Assembly: GCA_046048135.1 (NCBI GenBank)
Contig: JBJOGR010000010.1
Span: forward strand, 1 to 42,442
DNA from: ATZT02 sp046048135
GTDB lineage: Bacteria > Actinomycetota > Actinomycetes > S36-B12 > UBA5976
Direction: 5' to 3'
DNA: 42,442 nucleotides
Under the pieces are notes generated by a model. The model was given only the letters and a program-made list of their open reading frames with translations, was not told where the DNA came from and did not search any database. Position numbers and translations under genes: made by a program. This document shows positions 7,873 to 17,600 of this stretch, in pieces; the first letter of the stretch is position 1, and each line of letters starts with the position of its first letter.

Positions 7873-9192
7873 TTGAACCTTAATTTTGCTTGGTTAACAG
7901 ATGCTTTTCGCACCCCTGATTTACGACGCAAATTATTGTTCACTTTAGGCATGATTGCCCTTTATCGTCTTGGGGCTACCGTGCCGACTCCTGGTGTTGA
8001 TTATCCAGCAATTCAACAATGCGTTGAATTAGTTGAAGGAGACACTTTGTATGGAGTTATTAACTTATTTTCTGGTGGAGCACTTTTACAATTAAGTATT
8101 TTTGCTCTAGGAATAATGCCCTACATCACTGCTTCAATCATTATTCAACTTTTAACAGTGGTAATTCCAAGATTAGAAATGCTTAAAAAAGAAGGTCAAT
8201 CAGGTCAAGCAATGATTACTCAATACACACGTTATGTAACTATTGCTCTTGGTTTATTACAAGCAACTTCTATTTTGGCTTTGGCTAGAACTCCTGGACA
8301 ATTATTAAGAGGTTGTCCAAATGATTTAATTCCAAACGAATCAATCCCTGTAATGCTTTCCATGGTCTTAACAATGACTGCAGGAACTGCACTTGTGATG
8401 TGGTTGGGTGAATTGATTACTCAACGTGGCGTTGGAAATGGAATGTCCTTATTGATTTTTGCATCAATTATTTCTTCAGTTCCTTCACAATTTGCAGCTA
8501 TTTTGACAGTTAATGGTTTGTTTACTTTTATTGCGACTGCTTCAATTGGAATTTTGATTATTGCAGGAGTTGTTTTTGTGGAACAAGCACAACGAAGAAT
8601 TCCTGTGCAATATGCCAAGCGAATGGTAGGCAGACAAAGTTATGGCGGAACATCTACTTATATTCCTTTAAAAGTTAACATGGCTGGAGTAATTCCAGTA
8701 ATTTTTGCTTCTTCTTTGCTTTACATACCTTCCTTGTTTGTGCAACTTTCAAACTCACAAGGTGCTTTTGCTCAATGGGTATCTAGAAACTTTTCAAATG
8801 GCACAGAAGTTCCATATGTTGTGACTTATGCGATTTTAATTGTGTTTTTTGCTTACTTTTATTCCTCAATTACTTTTGATCCAGTTGAAGTGGCCGACAA
8901 TATGAAAAAATACGGTGGTTTTATTCCAGGAATTCGTGCAGGAAAACCAACTTCAGAGTATTTGAAATATGTCTTATCTAGATTGATGGCAGCTGGTTCT
9001 ACTTATTTAACAATTGTGGCCGTAATTCCTTTTATTGCATTTGGCGCCCTTGGAGTGGGCGATAGATTCCTATTTGGTGGTACAAGTTTATTAATCATGG
9101 TTGGAGTTGGCTTGGATACTGTCAAGCAAATTGAAAGCCAATTACAACAAAGAAGTTATGAAGGTTTTACTAAACAAAATCCAACATTGTAG
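7873..9192 (+). CDS. secY: Protein translocase channel subunit SecY
   Basis: A 439-residue inner-membrane protein with ten predicted transmembrane segments that forms the SecYEG protein-conducting pore. Hallmarks include FRTPDLRRKLLFTLGMIALYRLG at the cytoplasmic start, the plug-helix region LFSGGALLQLSIFALGIMPYITASI, and KKYGGFIPGIRAG in the large C-terminal cytoplasmic loop. The start is TTG (7873), 11 bases after the L15 stop with GAAGG upstream. Length is normal. Confidence 0.97.
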   Translation: MNLNFAWLTDAFRTPDLRRKLLFTLGMIALYRLGATVPTPGVDYPAIQQCVELVEGDTLYGVINLFSGGALLQLSIFALGIMPYITASIIIQLLTVVIPRLEMLKKEGQSGQAMITQYTRYVTIALGLLQATSILALARTPGQLLRGCPNDLIPNESIPVMLSMVLTMTAGTALVMWLGELITQRGVGNGMSLLIFASIISSVPSQFAAILTVNGLFTFIATASIGILIIAGVVFVEQAQRRIPVQYAKRMVGRQSYGGTSTYIPLKVNMAGVIPVIFASSLLYIPSLFVQLSNSQGAFAQWVSRNFSNGTEVPYVVTYAILIVFFAYFYSSITFDPVEVADNMKKYGGFIPGIRAGKPTSEYLKYVLSRLMAAGSTYLTIVAVIPFIAFGALGVGDRFLFGGTSLLIMVGVGLDTVKQIESQLQQRSYEGFTKQNPTL

Positions 9193-9198
9193 TTAAAA

Positions 9199-9765
9199 AT
9201 GCGTTTATTAATTATGGGACCACCAGGTGCTGGTAAAGGTACGCAAGCTTTAAATATTGCTAAAGAATTTAACATAGCTCATATCTCTACTGGCGATATT
9301 TTTCGAGAAAATTTAAAAAAAGAAACTCCACTTGGAAAAGAAGTAAAAACTTATTACGACAAAGGAATATATGTTCCAGATGAAGTCACAAATAGAATTG
9401 TTGAAGATAGATTAACTTGGAATGATGTTTCAAATGGTTTCTTGCTAGATGGGTATCCTCGAACATTAGATCAAGTTAATTTCCTAGATCAACTTTTGGC
9501 CAAAAAAAATCAAAAACTAGATAAAGTTATTGAACTAGTTGTTGATACAAAAGTTGTAATAGAAAGGCTAGTTAAAAGAGCTAAAGAACAAAATCGAGTA
9601 GATGATACTGAAGAAGTAATTGCAAAACGTTTGGAAGTTTATAAGTCAGAAACTGCACCTTTATTAGCAGAGTTTGAAAAACGTGGGATTTTAGAAAAAA
9701 TTGATGGCATGTCTAGTGTGAACGAAGTTAGTGAAAAGATTTTTTCTAGATTAAAGCTTAGTTAA
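9199..9765 (+). CDS. adk: Adenylate kinase
   Basis: A 188-residue cytoplasmic enzyme catalysing ATP + AMP = 2 ADP. The P-loop GPPGAGKGTQ is at residues 7-16, STGDIFR binds AMP, and DGYPRT is the conserved core. The LID is the short form, without a zinc-binding four-Cys insert, as in Mycobacterium. It follows secY by six bases. Its last 15 bases overlap the 3' end of map on the opposite strand, unlike the usual co-directional adk-map order. Confidence 0.97.
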   Translation: MRLLIMGPPGAGKGTQALNIAKEFNIAHISTGDIFRENLKKETPLGKEVKTYYDKGIYVPDEVTNRIVEDRLTWNDVSNGFLLDGYPRTLDQVNFLDQLLAKKNQKLDKVIELVVDTKVVIERLVKRAKEQNRVDDTEEVIAKRLEVYKSETAPLLAEFEKRGILEKIDGMSSVNEVSEKIFSRLKLS

Positions 9766-10524
9766 TATTTCAGGACCATTTTCAGTAATGGCAATGGTAT
9801 TTTCCCAATGACTGGCAAAATGTCCATGGCTTGAAACTACTGTCCATTCATCTTCCAAAACGTGAACTTTATTGCTTCCTAATACCAACATTGGTTCAAT
9901 GGCTATAGCCATGCCAACTTTAATTTCCAAACCAGTTCCAGCTTTTCCATAATTTGGCACACTCGGTGGCATATGCATTTGAGTGCCAATGCCATGACCT
10001 ACATAATCTTCTAGAATTCCAATTTTTAGTTCACTAAAAGATTTAACAAATTTTTCAATTGCAAACCCGATGTCGCCAATTCTTTTCCCCGCAACTGCTG
10101 CATCAATTCCTACTTGTAATGCTTTTTCGGTGATTTCACTTAATTTTTTGTGTTCTGGTTTTACATTTCCTACACAGATTGTTATGGCTGCATCACCATG
10201 CCATCCATCAATTATGGCGCCGCAATCAACACTTACTAAATCTCCGTCTTGAATAATTTTATTTTCTCGAGGTATTCCATGAACTACTTCTTCATTTACA
10301 GATACACAAATTACTGCAGGATAACCGTGATAACCAAGAAAAGAAGGTTTGGCATTTTCTTTTTCCATGACTGAAAAAGCAATTTTGTCTAAATCTTTGG
10401 TTGACATGCCAGGTTTAATTTCATTCTTTATTTCTTCTAAACAAAGGGCTACTACGCGACCTGCTTTGCGCATGATGGCAAATTCTTCTTTTGTTTTTAA
10501 TTGAATGTCATTTTTGTTAAACAT
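9751..10524 (-). CDS. map: Methionine aminopeptidase, type I
   Basis: A 257-residue metalloprotease that removes the initiator Met from nascent proteins. The five metal ligands of the pita-bread fold are visible: Asp in SVDCGAIIDG, Asp in WHGDAA, His in GHGIGTQMHMPP, Glu in AIEPM, and Glu in HWENTIAI, plus the substrate His in VVHGIP. The N-terminal extension is short and lacks the SH3-binding PXXP motif. It lies opposite to adk and overlaps it by 15 bases. A TAGATT hexamer eight bases before the ATG suggests a very short or absent leader. Confidence 0.96.
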   Translation of the reverse strand: MFNKNDIQLKTKEEFAIMRKAGRVVALCLEEIKNEIKPGMSTKDLDKIAFSVMEKENAKPSFLGYHGYPAVICVSVNEEVVHGIPRENKIIQDGDLVSVDCGAIIDGWHGDAAITICVGNVKPEHKKLSEITEKALQVGIDAAVAGKRIGDIGFAIEKFVKSFSELKIGILEDYVGHGIGTQMHMPPSVPNYGKAGTGLEIKVGMAIAIEPMLVLGSNKVHVLEDEWTVVSSHGHFASHWENTIAITENGPEILTKL

Positions 10525-10552
10525 GTCTTGTCTTAATCTACTTTAATTCTTG

Positions 10553-10561
10553 TGATACTTT
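10553..10561 (+). promoter_or_regulatory. Extended -10 for a leaderless transcript
   Basis: TGATACTTT (extended TGn plus TANNNT) ends six bases before the GTG start at 10568. A start site 6-7 bases downstream of the hexamer would coincide with the GTG, giving a leaderless mRNA. There is no Shine-Dalgarno. The same six-base spacing occurs before four other genes in this window. Confidence 0.5.
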
Positions 10562-10567
10562 CTAGTC

Positions 10568-11203
10568 GTGGTTCAATTCCTATTAATATCGCATGTTTTT
10601 GCAGGAACAACTGCTTTAGTTAGCGCTTTTTCTGCGATTTCAACTAAAAAAGGTTCCAAAAAACATATTATTTTAGGCAAAATTTATTCATTGGCAATGC
10701 TTTATGTGGTGATCGGCGCAATCGCGCTTTCGATATTACGACCAAATCCTTTCTTATTGGCCATCGCATTATTTAGTGGATATTTAGTCTGGACTGGATT
10801 TAGACGAGCCAGGTATAAAAAAGCACAGTTAAATAAAATTGATAAATTTACCGTTTTAGTAGGATTCTTAATTGTTATTATTCTTTTTAGCTATGGCACA
10901 TTAATACTAATCGCAGGAAAATCTATAGGAATAGTTCTTCTATTTTTTGGTTTGGGTTTATTTATTTTTACTATTGAAGATTTTATAGCTATAAGAAAAG
11001 AAACTTACACATCTAAATTTAGGATTGCTAATCATTTACAAAGAATGCTAGGTGGAACAATTGCAACAATCACTGCAGTTTTGGTGCAACAATTAGTGCC
11101 TCGAATTCAAAATACTCAAATTCCAGAATTAGTAATCTGGCTTGGTCCTACTTTAGTTTTAACTCCCTTAATTACTTATTGGTCTAAAAAAATTCTTGAA
11201 TAA
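10568..11203 (+). CDS. DUF2306-like integral membrane protein
   Basis: A 211-residue protein with about six hydrophobic segments. The N-terminal pattern HVFAGTTALVSAFSAI-x-T-KKGSKKHIILGKIY resembles DUF2306 membrane proteins, whose function is unknown. The start is GTG with no ribosome-binding site but a -10-like hexamer six bases upstream, which suggests leaderless expression. It is divergent from map and ends directly beside the convergent glycosylase gene. No catalytic motif is recognised. Confidence 0.75.
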   Translation: MVQFLLISHVFAGTTALVSAFSAISTKKGSKKHIILGKIYSLAMLYVVIGAIALSILRPNPFLLAIALFSGYLVWTGFRRARYKKAQLNKIDKFTVLVGFLIVIILFSYGTLILIAGKSIGIVLLFFGLGLFIFTIEDFIAIRKETYTSKFRIANHLQRMLGGTIATITAVLVQQLVPRIQNTQIPELVIWLGPTLVLTPLITYWSKKILE

Positions 11204-11839
11204 TTACCAGGGTTCTTTTGGTTCATTCACTCTCCAGCAATACCAAGCTGCAATAGATCTATATGGGCTAAATGGATTTCCTAATGGTTGTAACTGTTTC
11301 TCATTAGGCATTTCTTTTAAGCCATGACTTACTTGCCATCCTCTTCTAACTGCTAAGTCTCCAACGGGCCAAATATTTAGTCGACCCAAAGTAAACATTA
11401 AAAACATTTCTGCTGTCCACCGACCAATTCCATATTGAGTACTAAGGATTTTTATAGCTTCTGCATCGCTTAATTCTTTTAAGGACCCTAAATCAATTTC
11501 TTTTTCTAGTTGTGCAATTGCTAAACCTTTAATAGCTTTAATTTTTGATTTAGTTAAGCCAATTTCTGCAAGTTGTTTATTTGTTTTATTAAAAATAACT
11601 CTGGGAGTTATATTGTTACGAGACAATTTTTTGAGTCGATTACTAATTGTAAGTGCTGCTTGAGTTGAAATTTGTTGAGCAACAATTGATATAACCAGAG
11701 ATTCATAATATGCATTAACCGAGTGTTTTTTAGGCTTTAAATTACAGCGATCACTAATGTCTACATATTTGGCTAAATGGGGGCATGTTTCTTTAAGAAG
11801 ATCGATGCCATTTTTTAGGTGTGTTGAATGTGCGACCAT
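11204..11839 (-). CDS. DNA-3-methyladenine glycosylase, AlkA type
   Basis: A 211-residue HhH-GPD superfamily base-excision repair enzyme that removes alkylated purines. The helix-hairpin-helix and catalytic segment is clear: YGIGRWTAEMFLMF followed by WPVGDLAVRRG, where the Asp is the expected catalytic residue. ISIVAQQISTQAA matches the family's N-terminal core. The enzyme lacks the N-terminal TBP-like domain of E. coli AlkA, as in many short bacterial forms. I choose the ATG at 11839; a TTG at 11866 would add nine residues. It abuts the convergent DUF2306-like gene. Confidence 0.85.
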   Translation of the reverse strand: MVAHSTHLKNGIDLLKETCPHLAKYVDISDRCNLKPKKHSVNAYYESLVISIVAQQISTQAALTISNRLKKLSRNNITPRVIFNKTNKQLAEIGLTKSKIKAIKGLAIAQLEKEIDLGSLKELSDAEAIKILSTQYGIGRWTAEMFLMFTLGRLNIWPVGDLAVRRGWQVSHGLKEMPNEKQLQPLGNPFSPYRSIAAWYCWRVNEPKEPW

Positions 11840-11875
11840 CGTAAAAACTAATCTATTTGATGTCAAAATGTATAA

Positions 11876-12193
11876 ATGCTCAAGAACTGGAATTTACGCT
11901 CAAAGATTTATTTACTTTTAAGTATTGCTGGTCTTATTGGCACATGGTATTTCAACATTTTGGCTATTCAACAAGGTCGTGATTTTTTCGCAGATTGGTC
12001 CAGCAGTCCTGCGGTCTCATCTGCCACCACAGATTTATTTATTGCTGCAAGTGCGGCAAGTATTTTTATGTTTTTTGAAGGAAAAAGACTAAAAATGAAA
12101 TATGTCTGGATTTATATACTTGGTTCTTTTGTAACTGCAATTGCTTTTACTTTCCCTTTATTTTTAGCAATGCGGGAAAGAAAAATCAAATAA
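11876..12193 (+). CDS. DUF2834 small membrane protein
   Basis: A 105-residue protein with three predicted transmembrane segments at roughly residues 10-28, 48-66 and 76-97. The pattern FFADWSSSPAVSSATTDLFIAASAASIFMFFEGKR resembles DUF2834 proteins, whose function is unknown. It is divergent from the glycosylase gene with 36 bases between the ATGs. Its 3' end overlaps the convergent flippase-like gene by eight bases. Confidence 0.75.
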   Translation: MLKNWNLRSKIYLLLSIAGLIGTWYFNILAIQQGRDFFADWSSSPAVSSATTDLFIAASAASIFMFFEGKRLKMKYVWIYILGSFVTAIAFTFPLFLAMRERKIK

Positions 12194-14597
12194 GATTTTT
12201 TCTTTGCAAATCAACAAAGGCAAACCAACCCGGTAAAACTCTTATATAAAAAGTGACAATTCGATAAAGCAATACACCTGACAATGCTAAAGCTGATGGA
12301 ACACCAGTTGCAGTAAGTCCTGCAACAAGAGTTGCTTCTACTGCACCAATTCCTCCCGGAGTTGGAGCTGCTTGTCCAATGGTTGCTCCTGCTAAATAAA
12401 CAAAAGCAATTGTAAAAAACGAAACATCTGCATTAAATGCCTTTAAGGATGCATAGAAAGAAATTATGTACAAAATATTAAGTAAGACAGAGGAAATTAA
12501 GCTAACCAACAATCTTTTGGGTTGTTGAAATATGACTGCTAATGTCGGTCCGACTTGTGAATAAATAGGTTTTGTTTTTGAAAGTACCCAATTTCTAATC
12601 CGAGTAAAAGATAAAGCCAAAATAATAATTGCAAATAAAACTACAAAAACAAATAATGTGATTCGAGGTGGTCTAAAGGATAAATCAGTTTGGGCTCCTG
12701 CAATAACTCCTGTTACAACAAGAAAAATTACGTGAATAAAAAACATAATTACTTGAGAAACGCCAACTGCAGTGGCTGAAGATGTGGTGGTAACTCCAGA
12801 TTTATTTAAGAATCTAATATTCACAGCCACAGATCCCAAAGTTGGTGGAGTAACTAGAGTCGCAAAAGAAGCTGCAAGTTGGGCCTGCAATGTTTTTAAC
12901 CAATTCACTCTTTGAATTACAAAAGCTAACAATAAAGAAGTTGAAGCAATGTAGGTTAAAGTTGAACTAATTAATGCGATTGCGGCCCATTGCCATTGAG
13001 CTTTGGATAACAATTCAGTGAAATTAACTTGGCTAAATTGTGGAACTAAAATATATAAAGCAAAAACTGAGAAAAATGCCAAGAACACATTTCGCCAATT
13101 AACTCTTTGAAATTGAATTGGTTCTATCTCGGATGTCGAGGCAAGTTCTCCAAATCCTTTTCTTAATTCCAACAGTAGTTTTTTGTTATTTTTTAAATAA
13201 TTTCGAGTTTTCCTGCTCATGGCAACTTTTTGTAGAGCAGGAATTACTGAAGTAAGTTCATTGGTTCTAAAAACCTTTTTCGCGATTTGAATACATTTTT
13301 GAATAGAAGTGACTCTAGCTATTGTCACTAATGATTCAGCTAGATCAATTCTTTGTTGAACTTCTGTTGCAGCAATTGCACCCGAGTGAACTGCCGTAAG
13401 TGCGATGTTATTTGAATCTGTAATAAAAATATTTTCAGCAGATAAAGCTCGATGCACAATATCAGCATTATGAAGTTTTTGAACACTATGAAAAAATTGT
13501 TCAATTATTTCATCACTTAATTCAAATTTATTGTTAGATAATTCCGCTAAATTTTTTCCAGAAATATTTTCAAGTGCTATAAAAATAGAATCAGGTTCTA
13601 ATTCTCTGACCATTTCTACTTCCGGCACTTTTACCCCAGCTGCAGAAATTGCATGAGCTATTAATGCCGTTCTTTCAACTCTTTTTCTAATGCCCATACC
13701 GCGAAAATCTCCAGAAGTCTTTAAAAACAAACCTCGAAGCCAAGAACTAATTACTCCTGAGCCTTGTAATTCCCAGTCAAAAACCCAAACGTTTAATTCT
13801 TTGCCGGTTGAAAGTTTTACTTTAAAAATTCTTGCTTCTGTAGTTTCCATTAAAAAATCCATACTTAAAATTTTTATTCCATCTGCTTCTATACCTTCTC
13901 TAATTTGAGCTTCACTAGCTCGATTTATAGGAGTACCCAATACATAACGAACAGCAAGTCCTACTGACCAGCCAAGTAAAATATTTACGATTTGTGCAAC
14001 TATTGTTGTTTGACCAGCAACCGAAGATACAAAAACTAAAGAAAAAACAGAAAATATTGCAATAAATCCAAGTCGACCTCTATCGAAAACTCTTGCAATT
14101 ACTAAAAAAGAAATTAATCCAGCAATTAAAGGATCTAAAGGTGAAACTCCTTGAGTTTGCAGACCTCCTGTTAAAGCAAGAATTAAACGTGGTGAATTAC
14201 TTTGAATAATAATTATTGATAATCCAAGTAGTAATAGAACAGAAATACCTGAAGCAAGTAAAGAATCAATTAACTGTCGAGTTCTATTTCTTGAAAGTAA
14301 GGAAAAAGAAACTAATACAGGCACAAAAATTATTGCTGTTGCACCAATCGTATTAAGAACAAAAATCACAAAACCGGGAAGTTCTCTGGAAACAATGGTC
14401 AAGTCTTGATCTAACCCAGCAGTTGTACGTGCAGCCAAAGTTCCTATTACAACTACTGCAATGGTTGTACCAAGAGAAATGAGTAGGTTTATTATGTCTC
14501 TAGGGCGCCTAGCAACAGGGCGTTTGCTGTGTTTATTGAAAAAGTTCATTGAATCTATCGTCCCATTAACTTGAATACTTTGGCCGAACGGACACAT
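12186..14597 (-). CDS. Pseudokinase-flippase fusion membrane protein (UPF0104/LPG synthase TM family)
   Basis: An 803-residue fusion. Residues about 30-230 hold six or so membrane segments. Residues about 235-480 form a soluble protein-kinase-like domain. Residues about 500-790 are an eight-helix region of the MprF/UPF0104 flippase type (TPPTLGSVAVNIRFLNKSG; GQAAPTPGGIGAVEATLVAGL). The kinase-like domain lacks the HRD aspartate: the motif reads HRALSAEN, with Ala at residue 384. No DFG or invariant-Lys motif is clear, so it is probably a pseudokinase. A second ATG at 14549 (MNFFNKHSKRP) is also a plausible start. Related large proteins occur across Actinobacteria; a role in envelope lipid handling is inference. 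It diverges from adnA. Confidence 0.8.
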   Translation of the reverse strand: MCPFGQSIQVNGTIDSMNFFNKHSKRPVARRPRDIINLLISLGTTIAVVVIGTLAARTTAGLDQDLTIVSRELPGFVIFVLNTIGATAIIFVPVLVSFSLLSRNRTRQLIDSLLASGISVLLLLGLSIIIIQSNSPRLILALTGGLQTQGVSPLDPLIAGLISFLVIARVFDRGRLGFIAIFSVFSLVFVSSVAGQTTIVAQIVNILLGWSVGLAVRYVLGTPINRASEAQIREGIEADGIKILSMDFLMETTEARIFKVKLSTGKELNVWVFDWELQGSGVISSWLRGLFLKTSGDFRGMGIRKRVERTALIAHAISAAGVKVPEVEMVRELEPDSIFIALENISGKNLAELSNNKFELSDEIIEQFFHSVQKLHNADIVHRALSAENIFITDSNNIALTAVHSGAIAATEVQQRIDLAESLVTIARVTSIQKCIQIAKKVFRTNELTSVIPALQKVAMSRKTRNYLKNNKKLLLELRKGFGELASTSEIEPIQFQRVNWRNVFLAFFSVFALYILVPQFSQVNFTELLSKAQWQWAAIALISSTLTYIASTSLLLAFVIQRVNWLKTLQAQLAASFATLVTPPTLGSVAVNIRFLNKSGVTTTSSATAVGVSQVIMFFIHVIFLVVTGVIAGAQTDLSFRPPRITLFVFVVLFAIIILALSFTRIRNWVLSKTKPIYSQVGPTLAVIFQQPKRLLVSLISSVLLNILYIISFYASLKAFNADVSFFTIAFVYLAGATIGQAAPTPGGIGAVEATLVAGLTATGVPSALALSGVLLYRIVTFYIRVLPGWFAFVDLQRKNLI

Positions 14598-14624
14598 GTC
14601 ATAGGTAACTGGTGAAGTAGGAGT

Positions 14625-17600
14625 ATGTTGCCCGAAGTTTTACCTGATATTTCCTTAGACAATTCTGCACTTGAAGTCATTGAAACTCCCAAATTTGATG
14701 CAGAACAGCTCAAGGCTGTTTCATTAAAAACTGGAAAAAATTTGATAACCGGCATTCCAGGTACCGGAAAAACTTTAGTTTTGGCAGAAAATGTAATTCA
14801 GCAAATAAATAGTGGCATTTCTTCAGACAAAATTCTAATTTTTTGCTTCTCCAGAGATCAAGTCAGATCAATGAGAAAATATTTATCACGAAGGTTATTT
14901 GAAAAATCAATTCCTCAAGTTTCTACTTTTCATTCATTCACCCATGCGCTGATGCAATCTGCTATGAATCAAGGAATATTAAGTGAAAACTATTCATTAT
15001 CACCACTGAGATTACTTTCTGGTCCAGAACAAGAAGTGATGATAAGCGAGTTAATAAAAGGAACTATTGAAGATAATTCTATTGACTGGCCACAGTATCT
15101 AAAACCGTCTTTGCAAACCAGAGGTTTCGTTAGACAAGTTAGAAATTTGCTCGCAAGAATGCGAAGTTTGGGAATGGATCCAGATCAATTAATTGAAACT
15201 GGGCAAAAATATGACAATAAGAACTGGATAGCTTTAGGTCATTTTGCAGAAATGTATCTAGATAATCTTGATGCTTCAGAATCTATTGATTATGGTGAAC
15301 TTTTACACAGAGTTAATTTGCTTCTTCATCAGATTAAAGATTTGAAAGAGTTAAATATTAATTTCACACATTTTTATGTTGATGAATATCAAGATATAGA
15401 TTCTTCGCAAATTAGATTATTGAAAAAATTAGTTTCACCAAACAAATTTTTATTTTGTGTTGGCGATAAAAGTGAAAGTATCTACCAGTTTAGAGGCGCA
15501 GATATTCAAGCCATTGATAGATTTGATGATGACTTTGGGTTAAACGAAATTATAGATTTAAAATACAATTACAGATCAAAAATTAAAATTGAACCTGAAG
15601 TATTAACATTCGATAATTTTAGTGCGCAAAGTAGTTACATTGCAAACGAGGTAAGTAAATTCAAATATGAAAATAATTCAACTAAATGGTCAGATATTTT
15701 AATTATAATTAGAAACTCAAATTCCTTAAAAAATATACAAAGATCTTTAAGCACTTTTGGAATTCCAGTTGAAATTGACGCTGAGGACTTACCACTAATG
15801 AAAGAACCAGCGGCTCGTATTTTGATTGATTGCTTAACCTTTGCAGGTGAATTAGCTATTGGAAAATCAAATCCTTTAAATCCAACTATTATTAAAGATT
15901 TATTAAAAGGCCCATTAATACAAGCATCAACCTTTGAATTAAGAGAAGCTGCAAGGTTAATTAGAAAAAAAATAAAGGAATTAGAAAAACCACAAATTAG
16001 TTCAGATCAGGCTATATATTTAGCGGTGTTAGATCACAATAATTTATATGATCTTCCACTCGAGATTACTAAAAGTATTAGAACTCTTGGCGCACTTTTA
16101 CACACAGCTAAAGATTTAATTATTGATAAAAAAAGAGTAGAAGTTGTTTTATGGGCTGTGTGGAATTATGAAATAAGCCAAAAATATAAGGATCTATATA
16201 AGGCTATAGATGTTAAAGAAAAATGGAGTACAAATCTACAAAAAGATGCCCTCTTATTTGGTATGGAAGGAAGAATTGCAGATAAAGACCTAGATGCCAT
16301 TTTGTCACTTTTTGATTTAGCCTCAAGAGAAGATGAAAGGACTTTGGGAACCAGAGGAGTTCTCAACTTCATAAATGATTTGGGTAAACAAAATTTTCAA
16401 GCCGAAACTATAGAACAAAAGTCATTAGTTGATGAAAAAGTCAAAATAGTTACTGCGCATAAAGTAAAAGGACTAGAAGCAAAATATGTGATAATTCCTG
16501 ATTTACAAAATGATATTTGGCCTTCTATAAAACTTAGAAACACTCTTCTTGAAGTGGAAAGACTTGATTATGAAAATGTTGTAAGGCCACCTAGTAAAAA
16601 AGAAATACTAGATGAAGAAAAAAGATTGTTTGAAGTTGCTAAAAGTCGTGCAACCCAGAAACTATTAATAAGTGCAGTAAAAAATGATTATGAAAATCAT
16701 GCTGAACCATCTAGCTTTTTGCATTATTTTTTTGAAGAAAAACCTAAACATATAAGTGGGTTTTTAAATAAGAATTTATCTATAAATTCGATAGTGACTA
16801 ATTTAAGACTTTTAGCTGAAAATGAGATTGGTAATTCTGAATTCAAAAAAGCCCTTGCCCAAAGACTTAATAAAATAAATCAAACCAAAGATATTTTTAA
16901 TCGTCCAGTTAGTCTGAATAGTAATCCACATAATTGGTGGGCAACTTATTCAAGTAATGACAATTTTTACGACATAATTAAAGAAAAATCCTTTATTAAA
17001 TTATCTGCATCAAGTCTTGCTACTTTAAAAGCTTGTAGTTTGAAATGGTTTCTAGAAAGAAAAGCTGGAGCCACATTATTACGGCAAAATTCAGCAAGTA
17101 TTGGTTCCATAATCCACGCGATTGCTCAAGGACTAACCAATGACGAAATAAAACCTAATTTAGAAAGCTTAAAAAAAGAACTTGACAAAGTTTGGTTTCA
17201 ATTAAATTTTGAGTCTTTGTGGCTGGAAAAGAGAGAGTATGAAAATACTATTGAAATTTTACAAAATTTACTCAATTGGCATCTTAAAAGAAGTGACAAG
17301 AAAATTTTAGGAGCTGAAGTTTATTTTAATTTTGAAATGGATTTTGAAGATATTCAAACCACAGCACAAGTTAGTGGATTTATTGACAGATTAGAAGCAG
17401 ATTTAGATGAGGAATCTAATATTCACATTATAGATTTCAAAACCTCAAAAAATAATTTGACAAAGGATGAAGCGGGTCAAGATCCACAATTAGCAGTTTA
17501 TCGATTAGCTGTTAAAGAAAAATCAATAAAATTAGAACTTGATCCCAATGCAACAGACAAAAGTGCTGATTTAGTTTATCTTCGACTTCAAAATAAATCT

